Below are positions 34,388 to 42,607 of a DNA stretch of 64,000 nucleotides, piece by piece. Origin of the DNA: CAJXII01 sp965242915 (GTDB lineage: Bacteria > Campylobacterota > Campylobacteria > Campylobacterales > Arcobacteraceae); contig CBDETN010000020.1 in assembly GCA_965242915.1 (NCBI GenBank), positions 23,707 to 87,706 on the forward strand, written 5' to 3'. Numbering within the stretch: position 1 is the stretch's first letter; each line of letters starts with the position of its first letter. Below the pieces are notes generated by a model. It worked only from the letters and a program-made list of their open reading frames with translations. It had not been told where the DNA came from and did no database searches. The position numbers and the translations under genes were made by a program.

Positions 34388-34929
34388 ATTCTTATTTTAA
34401 CTCAGATTGATTTAATTTCTGAATATGAATGTAGGTTACCAGATCATATCTTGCAACTGTAATAGATTTATATTCAAGAAGAGTTGTTGGTTGGTCAATG
34501 GATGATACTATGAAAGTAGATTTAGTTAATGATGCCCTCATTATGGCATTAAAAAATAGAAATCCACCAAAAGGTTTAATATGGCATACAGATAGAGGTA
34601 GTCAGTATGCATCTTACTCTCATAAAGATTTATTAGAAGAAAATGGAATTATACAAAGTATGAGTAGAAAAGGTAATTGTTGGGATAATGCAGTTGCTGA
34701 AAGTTTTTTCCATACATTAAAAACTGAACTTACTCATCATGAGATTTATGAAACTAAATCAAAAGCTAATCAATCTATATTTGAATATATAGAAGTATAT
34801 TACAATAGACAAAGAATGCATAGTGCAAATAATAATTATTCACCAGTTGAGTTTGAAGAGTTAATGTTGCAAAATGAAATGGCTGCTTAGAATTTATAGT
34901 TCTTAGTATGATATAGGGTTGACAGATCA

Positions 34930-34946
34930 GTTTATTTTACACTCTC
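34930..34946 (+). repeat. Right-end scrap of IS256
   Basis: The 17 bases GTTTATTTTACACTCTC equal the right terminus of the IS256 copies at 4294, 22529 and 48345. They directly follow the right end of IS3 type B, so type B once sat inside an IS256 whose remainder is gone. Confidence 0.75.
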
Positions 34947-34974
34947 TTAATAAGGAATATTATATAATCATTTT

Positions 34975-36060
34975 ATGCAAAATATTTTAGATAAACTATA
35001 TGAGGTCAATTTTGAGAAAGTTTTTCCACTTCAGCGAAAAGTAGAAATAACTTATCCATACACTATAGTTAAAGGTTCTCCTAAAAGCGGAAAGAGTTAT
35101 TTGATATTTGATTATTTAAAACAATATAAAAGTGAACAATACTTATATATAGATTTAAATGATATGAGAATAGATAAAGATACAATTTTTTATAATCTTG
35201 ATAGATTTATATTACAAAATAAAGATATTGAAATACTGGCACTTGACAATACGATAAGTTTGCCAAATGATTTTTTTAAACATTTAAGCATTTTAAAAAG
35301 TTTAATTATATCAACTTCATATGATATATCTTACAAAGATTTTAAAACTGTTCTTTTACAGCCTCTTGACTTTGAAGAGTTTATTTTATTTGACACAAAA
35401 CATCACAATACTATCAATAAATTTAACAGTTTTTTAAAATACGGAAACTTTCCGGAAATTGTACAATTTAATGAAACAAAACAACTTCATAGGAATCAAG
35501 AGATTCTACAATTAATCACTCAAAATAAAATTGAATTAGAGATTTTAAAACTTTTAATAAAATCAAGCGGCGAATTAAAATCAATATTTCAATTTTTTAA
35601 TACTTTAAAAAAATCATATAAAATATCTAAAGATATGTTCTATAAAACATCTAAACAATTTGAATTAAATTTTATAATATTTTTTTGTCAAAAATATAAA
35701 CAACCTAAAGCAGCTAAAAGAATCTATTGTTATAACCATGCTTTAATTGATGCTGTTAATATTAATAAAAAATTTCAAAATATATTTCAAAATATGATTT
35801 TTCTTGAATTAAACAAAATATATAAAAATATTTACTATCTTGATAATATTGATTTTTATATAGAAGAAAACCACTCTATAATATTAAGTATTCCTTTTTT
35901 TGCCGATCATATTTCATTGTCAGCAAAAATATTACCAAGCTTAGAACAATATGATATAACAAATATCACTATCGTTACTATAAGTACAGAAGAAACTGTC
36001 TTTATAGATGATATAGAGTGTGAAGTGATACCTTTTTATGAATGGGCGTTAGGGTTATAA
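34975..36060 (+). CDS. P-loop ATPase (AAA_14/DUF4143-like)
   Basis: The 361-residue protein carries Walker A GSPKSGKSYLIF (residues ~34-45) and a Walker B-like ILALDN. The LLQPLDFEEFILF segment and the later FGNFPEIV-like motif KYGNFPEIV are typical of the AAA_14/DUF4143 ATPases, large bacterial families of unknown role. The C-terminal ~150 residues are Ile/Lys-rich and unassigned. It ends 6 bp before the stop of the convergent lipoprotein remnant. Its upstream region was replaced by IS DNA, so its native promoter may be lost. Confidence 0.72.
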   Translation: MQNILDKLYEVNFEKVFPLQRKVEITYPYTIVKGSPKSGKSYLIFDYLKQYKSEQYLYIDLNDMRIDKDTIFYNLDRFILQNKDIEILALDNTISLPNDFFKHLSILKSLIISTSYDISYKDFKTVLLQPLDFEEFILFDTKHHNTINKFNSFLKYGNFPEIVQFNETKQLHRNQEILQLITQNKIELEILKLLIKSSGELKSIFQFFNTLKKSYKISKDMFYKTSKQFELNFIIFFCQKYKQPKAAKRIYCYNHALIDAVNINKKFQNIFQNMIFLELNKIYKNIYYLDNIDFYIEENHSIILSIPFFADHISLSAKILPSLEQYDITNITIVTISTEETVFIDDIECEVIPFYEWALGL

Positions 36061-36065
36061 AACCC

Positions 36066-36206
36066 TTATTTCTTTGATTTTAAGAAAGATTTAACTGACT
36101 TAACACTCTCTACTCTTCTAGCATATTGAATTGATTTCGTAATCTCTGCTTGTGTTCCAATAGTTCCCCAAAGTACCACTTGACATTGTATTGTAGAGAT
36201 ATGAAT
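36066..36206 (-). pseudogene. BON-domain lipoprotein, C-terminal piece (separated by IS21)
   Basis: On the minus strand, ISTIQCQVVLWGTIGTQAE and ARRVESVKSVKSFLKSKK run to a TAA at 36066-36068. This completes the second BON domain of the lipoprotein whose first part is at 38815-39237. The two parts join in frame when IS21 and one copy of the ATGAAT duplication are removed, giving a 185-residue protein. Confidence 0.85.
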
Positions 36207-36305
36207 TACAAATATCACTCAACAAAGACACCGTATCACAAACACTTGGACACTTACAAATTTGAAATATTCTCTAACAACATTTTAGCATAAAGTGTCC
36301 AAGTG

Positions 36306-37046
36306 TTAATTTATTTTTGACATAATTTTCCTCATTGATGTACCTTTTAGTTCAACTCTATGTGAAGAATGTACAATCCTATCTAATATTGCATCAGCAA
36401 CAGTATCATTATTTAAATAATCATACCACTGTGATACAGGAAGTTGAGAGGTGAGAATTATTGATGATAAGTCAACTCTACTTTCTATAATTTCTAATAA
36501 ATTTGTAGCATCATCAGCTGATAATGGATTTATTCCAAAGTCATCTAAAATAAGAATACTATATTTGCTAAGTTTTCGTAGGAAATTTGTATATGTTCCA
36601 TCTGCTCTTGCGATTGATATATCTTCAAGTATTGTAGGAACTCTAATATAATAAGCTTTAAATCCATCCATGATAGAACGATTAGCTAGTGCTTGTGCGA
36701 GATAAGATTTACCAGTTCCTGTTTTACCTGTAATGATAATATTTTGATAATTTCTTATAAAGTCCATATTTGCTAATCCTAAAATTTGTTCTTTATTTAA
36801 ACCTCTTGTTTGCTTATAAACTAAATCTTCTAAAGTTGCTTGCTTATCTTTTATTTTTGATATATTAAAATTAAGTTTAATCCTTCTGTTGTGCTGATGT
36901 ATCTCTTGGGCTTCAAGTAGGTTGTAGAGTTTCTCATTAAATGATAATTTATCATAATTTCTATCTTCAATTTGTCGTAAGTATGCTGTTTTAAAGCCTT
37001 CTAATTTTAATTCACTCATTTTATTTGTTACTGTTTCTTGGTTCAT
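36306..37046 (-). CDS. istB: IstB-like ATP-binding protein of IS21
   Basis: The 246-residue AAA+ protein has Walker A GKTGTGKS and Walker B ILILDDFG. It follows istA by 15 bp with its own ribosome site. It hydrolyses ATP to choose and remodel target DNA for IstA. Protein sequence matches the copy at 2773-3513. Confidence 0.95.
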   Translation of the reverse strand: MNQETVTNKMSELKLEGFKTAYLRQIEDRNYDKLSFNEKLYNLLEAQEIHQHNRRIKLNFNISKIKDKQATLEDLVYKQTRGLNKEQILGLANMDFIRNYQNIIITGKTGTGKSYLAQALANRSIMDGFKAYYIRVPTILEDISIARADGTYTNFLRKLSKYSILILDDFGINPLSADDATNLLEIIESRVDLSSIILTSQLPVSQWYDYLNNDTVADAILDRIVHSSHRVELKGTSMRKIMSKIN

Positions 37047-37061
37047 TTTTTTCTATCCTTT

Positions 37062-38585
37062 TTATTTATATTCTGTATTACCACGAATATTACTGTGGTT
37101 ATTTTGTGCTATATTTATAATATTATTAGCAGGCTTTTTATAATAAAGCTTTTTTGATAATATTGATTTTATAGATGCAACTGTAGTGGCATTAATACTC
37201 ATTGCATATCCTAAAGCTAAATCAACTTCATATTTTTCATATTGTTTTGCCAATGAAAGAATGGCATTTAGTTTTCTGTATGCATATGATGGAAATTGCT
37301 CTTGTTCTAATTTCATCTTTGTAAACTCTACAGTTTGAACCCCTATACTTTTTGCCCAGTTTAAATATCTTCCAGGATTAAACTTCGCATCTTGATATTG
37401 ATGATTTTCAGGTTGGTGCTCTTTAATAGTTGAATATTCACTATCATAATATCTTGGATGTGTGGCAATTAGCTTTGATTTATGATAAATCTCAACTGTA
37501 GATGTTGAGTATCTTACCTCTACTTTTTCTCCTAAATATTTAAATGGTACTGAGTATCTAGCACTTTGAAGCTCTATATGATAATCTATATTTACAGTTG
37601 CTATTTTAAACTCTTTATAAATATATTGATTAGCTGCTAGTGGTTGCAAGTATGGTTCATCTAACTCTTTAAATAAAGTATCTCTACTTTTCTTTAATCG
37701 TTTCATAACCTTAGAGTTATAAATATCAAGCAATGGAGATATAGCATCATTAAGTTCTTCAACATCAAAGAATTTTCTATGCCGAAGAACGGCTAATATC
37801 CATCTTTGAATTGCTTGAACTCCTTGTTCTGCTTTTGCTTTATCTTTTGGTTTATATGGTCTTGCTGGTTCAATTACACACCCATAATGATTTGCCATTG
37901 CTTTATAACTTTCATTTAAAACAATCCCATCTTTATTATTTGAAATAACTGCACTTTTTAGGTTATCTGGTACTAATATTTTAGGTACTCCTCCAAAGAA
38001 GTTAAAAGCTTTTGTGTGCGACTTTATAAAGTATTCTTGCTTTTGACTAGGTGTTGCATCTACATATGTATAACCTGATGCTCCTAATACTGCTACAAAT
38101 ATTTGAGCTTTTGAAATAACTCCTGTTTTACTATTATAAATAGGAACAGTAACACCACTATAATCTACAAATAATTTTTCACCATTTAAGTGTATTTGTC
38201 TCATTGATGGGTTTAATTTCTTTTTATATTTATGATAATAAGTTTTAAATTGAGTGTATCCATAACCATCAGGATTCTGCTCTTTATACTCTTGCCATAA
38301 CAATAGATATGTAACACCTTTTTTACGAATTTCTTTATCAATATATTCAACATCAGGTTTAGGTCTTAAAGATTGCCTGTGTAATATAGTTTGTTCAGGG
38401 AAAAGCATTTTATACATAATATCTTCATCATGCAATAAAAAATCTTCCAGTTTATCTGGTAATATCTCAAATCTTCTACAATATTCAGCTGCAGCAGATC
38501 TAGATACACCAAGACTCTTTGCTATTCTCCTATATGAGAAATCCATTTGATACTTTAATTTTAGTATCTCTTTAATCTGTTTCAT
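37062..38585 (-). CDS. istA: IS21-family transposase IstA
   Basis: IstA has an N-terminal HTH (FSYRRIAKSLGVSRSAAAEYC), then the integrase core with catalytic Asp in KLFVDYSGV, Asp in ILVPDNLKSAV and Glu in KAKAEQGVQ, and a C-terminal Mu-type tail. I place the start at ATG 38585 (MKQIKEIL), which has GAGGAG 8 bases upstream, rather than at the in-frame ATG at 38600. About 507 residues, normal for the family. Confidence 0.95.
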   Translation of the reverse strand: MKQIKEILKLKYQMDFSYRRIAKSLGVSRSAAAEYCRRFEILPDKLEDFLLHDEDIMYKMLFPEQTILHRQSLRPKPDVEYIDKEIRKKGVTYLLLWQEYKEQNPDGYGYTQFKTYYHKYKKKLNPSMRQIHLNGEKLFVDYSGVTVPIYNSKTGVISKAQIFVAVLGASGYTYVDATPSQKQEYFIKSHTKAFNFFGGVPKILVPDNLKSAVISNNKDGIVLNESYKAMANHYGCVIEPARPYKPKDKAKAEQGVQAIQRWILAVLRHRKFFDVEELNDAISPLLDIYNSKVMKRLKKSRDTLFKELDEPYLQPLAANQYIYKEFKIATVNIDYHIELQSARYSVPFKYLGEKVEVRYSTSTVEIYHKSKLIATHPRYYDSEYSTIKEHQPENHQYQDAKFNPGRYLNWAKSIGVQTVEFTKMKLEQEQFPSYAYRKLNAILSLAKQYEKYEVDLALGYAMSINATTVASIKSILSKKLYYKKPANNIINIAQNNHSNIRGNTEYK

Positions 38586-38814
38586 TAAAACTCTCCTCAT
38601 TGATACACTCCTAATATTTTTAGAAGTGTAGTTTAATATGGAGAATATCTCAAACTTAAATTAGTTTTAATCCAGCAAATAAACTTAATTTAAACTTTCC
38701 TATCACTTTTTCAACCAAAGTGTCCAGATAAAAAGTGATACGGTGTCTTTTTGTTAACCGCTAGGGTGTCTTTTTAGAAAGTGATATGGTGTCTTTTTGG
38801 GAGTGATTTTTGCA

Positions 38815-39237
38815 ATGAATATTTGTTGACCAAATTGATTTATCTCCAACAAGTTTAGTTTTTACATCTACAGTAATACCTAAATTCTTTTTTGTATCAC
38901 AAGGATCATCTTTCTTTGCACGAATTAAATATGATTTAACAGATTTAACACCTTCAACTTTTTTTGATGAACTAATAAATCTATTTTTTTGTGAATTATT
39001 TTCATATTCACCAACTAAAAATACATCACCCTCATAACTTGTAACACTTACGGCTACTAAATCTGAAGATTCTTCATCGCTTAGATTCTTTAATATTTTA
39101 AATTCTATTGCAGTATCATTTGCTATTGTTTTTACATTTCTTTCATCAACGACTGCAGAGTATATTGTTCCAAAACATCCAGTATTTGTTAAAACTATGA
39201 ACCCAAATGTCAACAACATTATAATTAACTTTTTCAT
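38815..39237 (-). pseudogene. BON-domain lipoprotein (DolP/YraP-like), N-terminal part cut by IS21
   Basis: A lipoprotein signal peptide (MKKLIIMLLTFGFIVLTNTGC) puts the lipidated Cys at residue 21. It is followed by a BON-like domain (IANDTAIEFKIL…VEGVKSVKSYLIR) and the start of a second (KLVGDKSIWSTNIH). As the DNA stands, the frame runs 17 residues into the IS21 end and stops at 38761. Restored with 36066-36200 it would be 185 residues, close to E. coli DolP/YraP, an outer-membrane-associated lipoprotein. Losing half of the second BON domain probably inactivates it. Confidence 0.88.
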
Positions 39238-39356
39238 CTCAATTCCTTGTACTGTTTTTTTAATTATATCTTAGAGTATAGTTAATTGTCAATAATTTTA
39301 ATTAAGCTAAGATTAAACTTTGTAGTGATAACATATTTAACAATTATATTTCGCCA

Positions 39357-40459
39357 ATTCACACTTAAAGTGCAACAAAACCAGCCAAAATTATGCCACC
39401 ATTTTTCTTGAAACTTCCTTGAAAAATATCTCATTTGGTGTGTAATATTTCAGAATCTTTCTTGGTCTATTATTTAGCCTATTTTGAATGATAGTTATTT
39501 GAGTTTGATTTATATTTTCAAAGCTATATTTCTTGGGAATATATTCTCTAACTAGTCCATTTGTATGCTCATTCAATCCTCTTTGCCAAGATGAGTATGG
39601 ATCACAAAAGTAAAACTTTAGATTTAATTTTTGAGCTATCTCTTCATGATAGGAGAACTCTTTACCATTATCTGAAGTAATTGTACGAACTAGTTTCTTT
39701 ATTGGATGTAAAAGCTCTATAATAGCTTGTGTAACAACATCTGCTTTTTTAGATTCAACTATCTTCATAAGTGTAAATTTACTCTTTCTATCAACTAAGG
39801 TAACGATAGCACCTTTATGGTCTTTACCTATAATTGTATCTACTTCAAAGTCACCAAATCTAGTTTTCTTTTCAATAATCTTAGCTCGTTTACTAATATT
39901 TACTCTATTTTTAATTTGACCTCTAGTCTTGTATTGACTACTTCTATTACCATACTTTTTATTTTTATGTCTCAATAATTTATATAATCGACCACCACTT
40001 CTTTGATTTGCATAAATGTATCTATATACTGTTTCATATGAAATATTTGCTATTTTATCTTTTTTCAATCTACCAACTAGTTGATCAGGAGATAAGCCAT
40101 CTCTTAACATCTTACCAATTTTTAGTTTTAATTTATTAGTGAGTTTCTTATATCTATCTTTAAATTTATCTCTTGATACTGCTTTTATATGTGCATCATC
40201 TGCACTATAATATCCATTATTACTATTTCTACTTAGTTCTCTTGATATTGTAGATTTAGATACTTCAATTAGTTCTGCTATTTTTGTGATTGTATAGTTC
40301 TCGTTTTTATAAGCAAATATTTGATACCTTAAACCTAAGGTTAATTGTTTATACTTTTTCATTTAATGCTCCATTTATCCTGTAAGATATGTAGCTTAAA
40401 TTGTATATCAATTAGCCTTACTATCTTATATTTCTAAATGTTGCACTTTAAGTGTGAAT
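39357..40459 (-). mobile_element. IS30-family element
   Basis: The 1103-bp element lies between inverted repeats ATTCACACTTAAAGTGCAAC and its complement. It carries one transposase gene. No target duplication is obvious. Its right end lies only 12 bp before the apparent -10 box of the riboswitch transcript, so it inserted into that promoter region. Confidence 0.88.
39391..40362 (-). CDS. IS30-family transposase
   Basis: The 323-residue transposase opens with the IS30 HTH (KQLTLGLRYQIFAYK, ITKIAELIEVSKSTISREL). The DDE core has Asp in FEVDTIIGK, Asp in TITSDNGKEF and Glu in RGLNEHTNGL. The C-terminal NNRPRKILKYYTPNEIF is typical of the family. The gene is intact. Confidence 0.95.
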   Translation of the reverse strand: MKKYKQLTLGLRYQIFAYKNENYTITKIAELIEVSKSTISRELSRNSNNGYYSADDAHIKAVSRDKFKDRYKKLTNKLKLKIGKMLRDGLSPDQLVGRLKKDKIANISYETVYRYIYANQRSGGRLYKLLRHKNKKYGNRSSQYKTRGQIKNRVNISKRAKIIEKKTRFGDFEVDTIIGKDHKGAIVTLVDRKSKFTLMKIVESKKADVVTQAIIELLHPIKKLVRTITSDNGKEFSYHEEIAQKLNLKFYFCDPYSSWQRGLNEHTNGLVREYIPKKYSFENINQTQITIIQNRLNNRPRKILKYYTPNEIFFKEVSRKMVA

Positions 40460-40471
40460 GTTCATTTTATA

Positions 40472-40477
40472 TATAAT
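40472..40477 (+). promoter_or_regulatory. Probable -10 box for the riboswitch RNA
   Basis: TATAAT at 40472-40477 precedes the aptamer. A spacing of 17 bases would put the -35 inside the IS30 end (about 40449-40454), where no good -35 is seen. Extended AT-rich -10-dependent promoters are common in Campylobacterota, so it may still work. Confidence 0.5.
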
Positions 40478-40479
40478 TT

Positions 40480-40547
40480 TAGCCAAACTTATCGTGAGGT
40501 AAGGACGGAAAGCTATGGGTCTTGATTTTAAGATAGCCGAGTTGCAA
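40480..40547 (+). ncRNA. c-di-GMP-I riboswitch (GEMM aptamer)
   Basis: The order of elements matches GEMM-I. A P2 hairpin CTTATC-GTGA-GGTAAG closed by a GNRA-type tetraloop (40488-40503) is followed by the conserved GGACGGAAAGCTA (503-515). A P3 hairpin GTCTT…AAGAT comes next, then AGCCGAGTTGC closing the aptamer. Such RNAs bind cyclic di-GMP and control the gene behind them. The 3' strand GTTGCA is also the 5' arm of the following terminator hairpin, so ligand binding would compete with termination. Confidence 0.85.
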
Positions 40548-40580
40548 TAACTACACATAAATCCTGCAACTTGATTTTTT
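40541..40580 (+). terminator. Riboswitch expression-platform terminator
   Basis: GTTGCA (40541-40546) pairs with TGCAAC (40565-40570), followed by a T-rich run. The left arm overlaps the last aptamer strand. This predicts that c-di-GMP-bound RNA hides the left arm and allows read-through (an ON switch), which is inference from the overlap. Confidence 0.65.
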
Positions 40581-40614
40581 TAAAATAACTACCTATATTT
40601 TAGGAGTTGATATT

Positions 40615-40794
40615 ATGCAAACAATTAATAGTGATATTTCAAATTCTTCATTTAAACCTTATATCTATTCTCATAGAGATGAAACTAAATGGAATTGGAG
40701 TTTTAATAAAAAAGAAACAAGTGGTAATTCTAATATACTTCTTTTAATATCTTTATGTTCAGTTATCTTATTATTTTTACTAATAAAGTATTAA
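40615..40794 (+). CDS. 59-residue membrane protein under riboswitch control
   Basis: ATG at 40615 has TAGGAG 9 bases upstream. The protein starts MQTINSDISNSSFKPY, has a polar, Trp-containing middle (TKWNWSFNKKET) and ends in one hydrophobic helix (about residues 41-57, ILLLISLCSVILLFLLI) followed by KY. It therefore looks tail-anchored in the inner membrane. No family recognised. It is the only gene between the c-di-GMP riboswitch and rnhB, so it is the likely regulated target. Confidence 0.7.
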   Translation: MQTINSDISNSSFKPYIYSHRDETKWNWSFNKKETSGNSNILLLISLCSVILLFLLIKY

Positions 40795-40860
40795 TAAGCT
40801 AAAATACGCCTATCATAACTGAAAATATAAAATTACTCAGTTAAAATAAGGACAATTTGG

Positions 40861-41427
40861 TTGTACAAAAAAATAAAAAATTTATGCGGAATAGATGAAG
40901 CTGGTCGAGGTCCGCTTGCCGGTCCTTTGGTGGTTGCCGGTGTTATTTTAAAAAAAAATATTGATGGATTAAATGATTCTAAGAAGTTGACCCAAATAAA
41001 AAGAGAATTTTTATTTGATACTATAAAAGAAAATTCTTTTTATCATATAGTTTTTACAGATAACAAAACTTTAGATGAGATTGGATTAAGCAAAGCAATT
41101 AAAAATTCTATCCGAGAAATTATGCAAACATTGGAAGCTGCAACTTTTCTTATGGATGGAAATACTTCTTTTGGAATTGAAAATCTTGAACACAAAATAA
41201 AAGCAGATGCTTCTGTTGTTGAAGTTAGCGCTGCTTCTATTTTAGCAAAAGTCAGTCGTGACAGATTTATGAATAAAATAGCTGACAAATATCCTAGATA
41301 TAACTTTGAAAGACATAAAGGATACGGGACAAAAGCTCATGTTGAAGCTATGAGAGAGTTTGGATTATGTGAACTTCACAGAATAAGTTTTAAAGTTAAA
41401 TCCTTAGAGCAGCCGTCATTGTTTTAA
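40861..41427 (+). CDS. rnhB: Ribonuclease HII
   Basis: RnhB cuts RNA in RNA-DNA hybrids and removes misincorporated ribonucleotides. GIDEAGRGPLAGPLVVA holds the first Asp-Glu pair. ADASVVEVSAASILAKVSRD supplies the remaining acidic residues, and YPRYNFERHKGYGTKAH is a family block. It starts at TTG 40861 with AAGGA nine bases upstream, giving the normal length of 188 residues. It could be read from the riboswitch promoter, 66 bp downstream of the small gene. Confidence 0.95.
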   Translation: MYKKIKNLCGIDEAGRGPLAGPLVVAGVILKKNIDGLNDSKKLTQIKREFLFDTIKENSFYHIVFTDNKTLDEIGLSKAIKNSIREIMQTLEAATFLMDGNTSFGIENLEHKIKADASVVEVSAASILAKVSRDRFMNKIADKYPRYNFERHKGYGTKAHVEAMREFGLCELHRISFKVKSLEQPSLF

Positions 41428-41429
41428 AC

Positions 41430-41813
41430 TTAACTTAACTCTTCACACCACGCTTCCATAAAATCACTGGCATCCGGATTTGGAGCTTCTACAAATTCTA
41501 AAGTAAATTTATCTTCTAATTCACAAATTGCTATACTTCTTGGTCTTAAAGCAACTACTTTTGTCATTTTTATACTTCTTCCAAAACAAAATATCACACT
41601 TCTTGCATCTTTGATATCTTCATTTATCTCACCGTCTAAACTTTTTGTATGATCATAATTATTAAAAACAGCGATAAATTGGGCTGATTTATGCTCATCA
41701 ATTCTTTGCTTCAAATATAAAGCTATCTCATCTAAATTTTTATACTTAACATCTTTTTTATATATACTTTTTGTACGAATTGGATATTTTTCCATAACTA
41801 TAACTTTTTCCAT
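41430..41813 (-). CDS. Conserved hypothetical protein
   Basis: A 127-residue soluble protein with FIAVFNNYDHTKSLDGEI, ARSVIFCFGRSIK and LRPRSIAICELED. I take it to be one of the small conserved cytoplasmic proteins of this phylum, but I cannot give it a function. A second in-frame ATG at 41795 is possible. It converges on rnhB with 2 bp between the stops. Confidence 0.7.
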   Translation of the reverse strand: MEKVIVMEKYPIRTKSIYKKDVKYKNLDEIALYLKQRIDEHKSAQFIAVFNNYDHTKSLDGEINEDIKDARSVIFCFGRSIKMTKVVALRPRSIAICELEDKFTLEFVEAPNPDASDFMEAWCEELS

Positions 41814-41885
41814 TTACTTAAAGCCTTTTATTTTAAATTTGATTAATTGCGATATAATACCCAAAAATTAAACAAGGAAACTAAA

Positions 41886-42419
41886 ATGAAAAAGCTGCTT
41901 TTTTCTATATTTGTTATCACAAATTTATTTGGAGCTAATCCAATCGCGGTATTAGAAACAACTCAAGGAACTATCGAGTTAGAGTTAAGACCGGACTTGG
42001 CACCAAAAACAGTTGAAAATTTTACAACACATATTAAAAATGGTTATTATAATGGAATAATTTTTCACAGAATCATTAAAGACTTTATGATTCAAGGTGG
42101 AGATCCTACAGGAACCGGTCGAGGTGGTCAATCAATTTGGGGTAAACAATTCAAAGATGAATTTAGTCATAAAGCAACATTTAGCAAAGCAGGTATTTTA
42201 GCTATGGCAAATGCCGGACCAAACACAAATGGCAGTCAATTTTTTATCACAACTGTTGCAACACCACATCTTAATGGAAGACATACAATTTTTGGTGCTA
42301 TTAAAGGTAAAGAAAGTTTTATAGTATTAAAAAAACTTGAAAATGTAAAAACTAATGGAAGATATGGTGGAGACAAACCTATAAAAGAACAAAAAATAAT
42401 AAAAGCATATTTAAAATAA
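41886..42419 (+). CDS. ppiA: Periplasmic cyclophilin-type peptidyl-prolyl isomerase
   Basis: From ATG 41886, with ribosome site AAGGAAAC, the protein has a signal peptide (MKKLLFSIFVITNLFGA) and a cyclophilin domain: FHRIIKDFMIQGGDPTGTG with the catalytic Arg, FKDEF, MANAGPNTNGSQFFIT and LNGRHTIFG. It should speed proline isomerisation of exported proteins. An earlier in-frame ATG at 41847 would bury the signal peptide and is rejected. Confidence 0.93.
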   Translation: MKKLLFSIFVITNLFGANPIAVLETTQGTIELELRPDLAPKTVENFTTHIKNGYYNGIIFHRIIKDFMIQGGDPTGTGRGGQSIWGKQFKDEFSHKATFSKAGILAMANAGPNTNGSQFFITTVATPHLNGRHTIFGAIKGKESFIVLKKLENVKTNGRYGGDKPIKEQKIIKAYLK

Positions 42420-42539
42420 GAGACAGGGGAGCGTTTAAAATCCCCATCTAATACCAAAACTAAGATTACTGTAATTATCTCTTATATTTTACAATTTATG
42501 TTGATATTTAGATGTTATAAACCTAAAAGTACTAAATTG

Positions 42540-42567
42540 TAAAAACAACCTAAAATTAATTTAGGTT
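42540..42567 (-). terminator. Terminator of the leuD-leuB transcript
   Basis: The palindrome AACCTAAA…TTTAGGTT (42547-42567) is followed on the minus strand by GTTTTTAC, so it should end transcription coming from leuB. The plus strand lacks a T run. Confidence 0.6.
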
Positions 42568-42575
42568 ATTTCACA

Positions 42576-42600
42576 GTCTCTCCTGAGTGGTAACGCATAT
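42576..42600. repeat. Decayed family 2 repeat
   Basis: CTCTCCTGAGTGG followed by TAACGCATAT matches one arm and flank of the hairpin repeat at 6621 and the arms at 50884-50905, but the opposite arm is lost. It lies downstream of leuB, near its terminator. Confidence 0.4.
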
Positions 42601-42607
42601 ACAATTA

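Larger units (their letters stand above)
33147..34446 (-). mobile_element. IS3-family element type D, complete, inside type B
   Basis: It is 1300 bp between inverted ends TGATCTGGTAAC and its complement. It is flanked by TAT on both sides (33144-33146, 34447-34449), a 3-bp duplication. The element is related to its host IS, both in ends and proteins, but clearly distinct. It is the youngest layer of this nest and appears intact. Confidence 0.95.
32739..34890 (+). pseudogene. IS3 type B OrfB transposase, split by IS3 type D
   Basis: Pieces 32739-33146 and 34450-34890 join exactly at the duplicated TAT to give one OrfB. The first piece has HTH_21-like sequence and the first catalytic Asp (KYVGDITYIP). 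The second has the second Asp (WHTDRGSQY) and the Glu (AVAESFFHTLK). Only the insertion breaks it. Confidence 0.9.
32339..34929 (+). mobile_element. IS3-family element type B, complete ends, interrupted by IS3 type D
   Basis: The ends are TGATCTGGCTACAC on the left and, as complement, TGATCTGTCAACC on the right. With the nested element and its 3-bp duplication removed it is 1288 bp. It carries orfA, then orfB split in two. The flanks do not match: a gene stump on the left and the last 17 bp of an IS256 on the right. This locus too has been rearranged. Fragments of the same element lie at 48346-48385, 55451-55526 and 58241-58841. Confidence 0.9.
36207..38814 (-). mobile_element. IS21-family element, complete
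   Basis: The 2608-bp element has ends TACAAATATCACTC at 36207 and, as complement, TGCAAAAATCACTC at 38814. Several internal copies of the GTGATACGGTGTCTTT motif near both ends match the multiple terminal repeats known for IS21. A 6-bp target duplication ATGAAT lies at 36201-36206 and 38815-38820. istA and istB are both intact, so it should be mobile. Parts of the same element occur at 2265-3612 and 58034-58240. Confidence 0.96.

Noticed and set aside
34975..36060. P-loop ATPase as part of an anti-phage defence system
   Set aside because: The DUF4143/AAA_14 type is widespread and no partner nuclease, effector or toxin gene lies beside it; only IS DNA and a lipoprotein remnant flank it.
37062..38814. 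Repeated GTGTCTTTTT units near the IS21 end as a CRISPR or satellite array
   Set aside because: Only a few units at irregular spacing, present at both ends of the element: these are the multiple terminal repeats of IS21. No CRISPR array or cas gene is seen in the window.
36201..38820. Idea that IS21 had captured the lipoprotein gene as cargo
   Set aside because: The lipoprotein lies outside the inverted ends and is split by the 6-bp duplication, so it is the target and not cargo.
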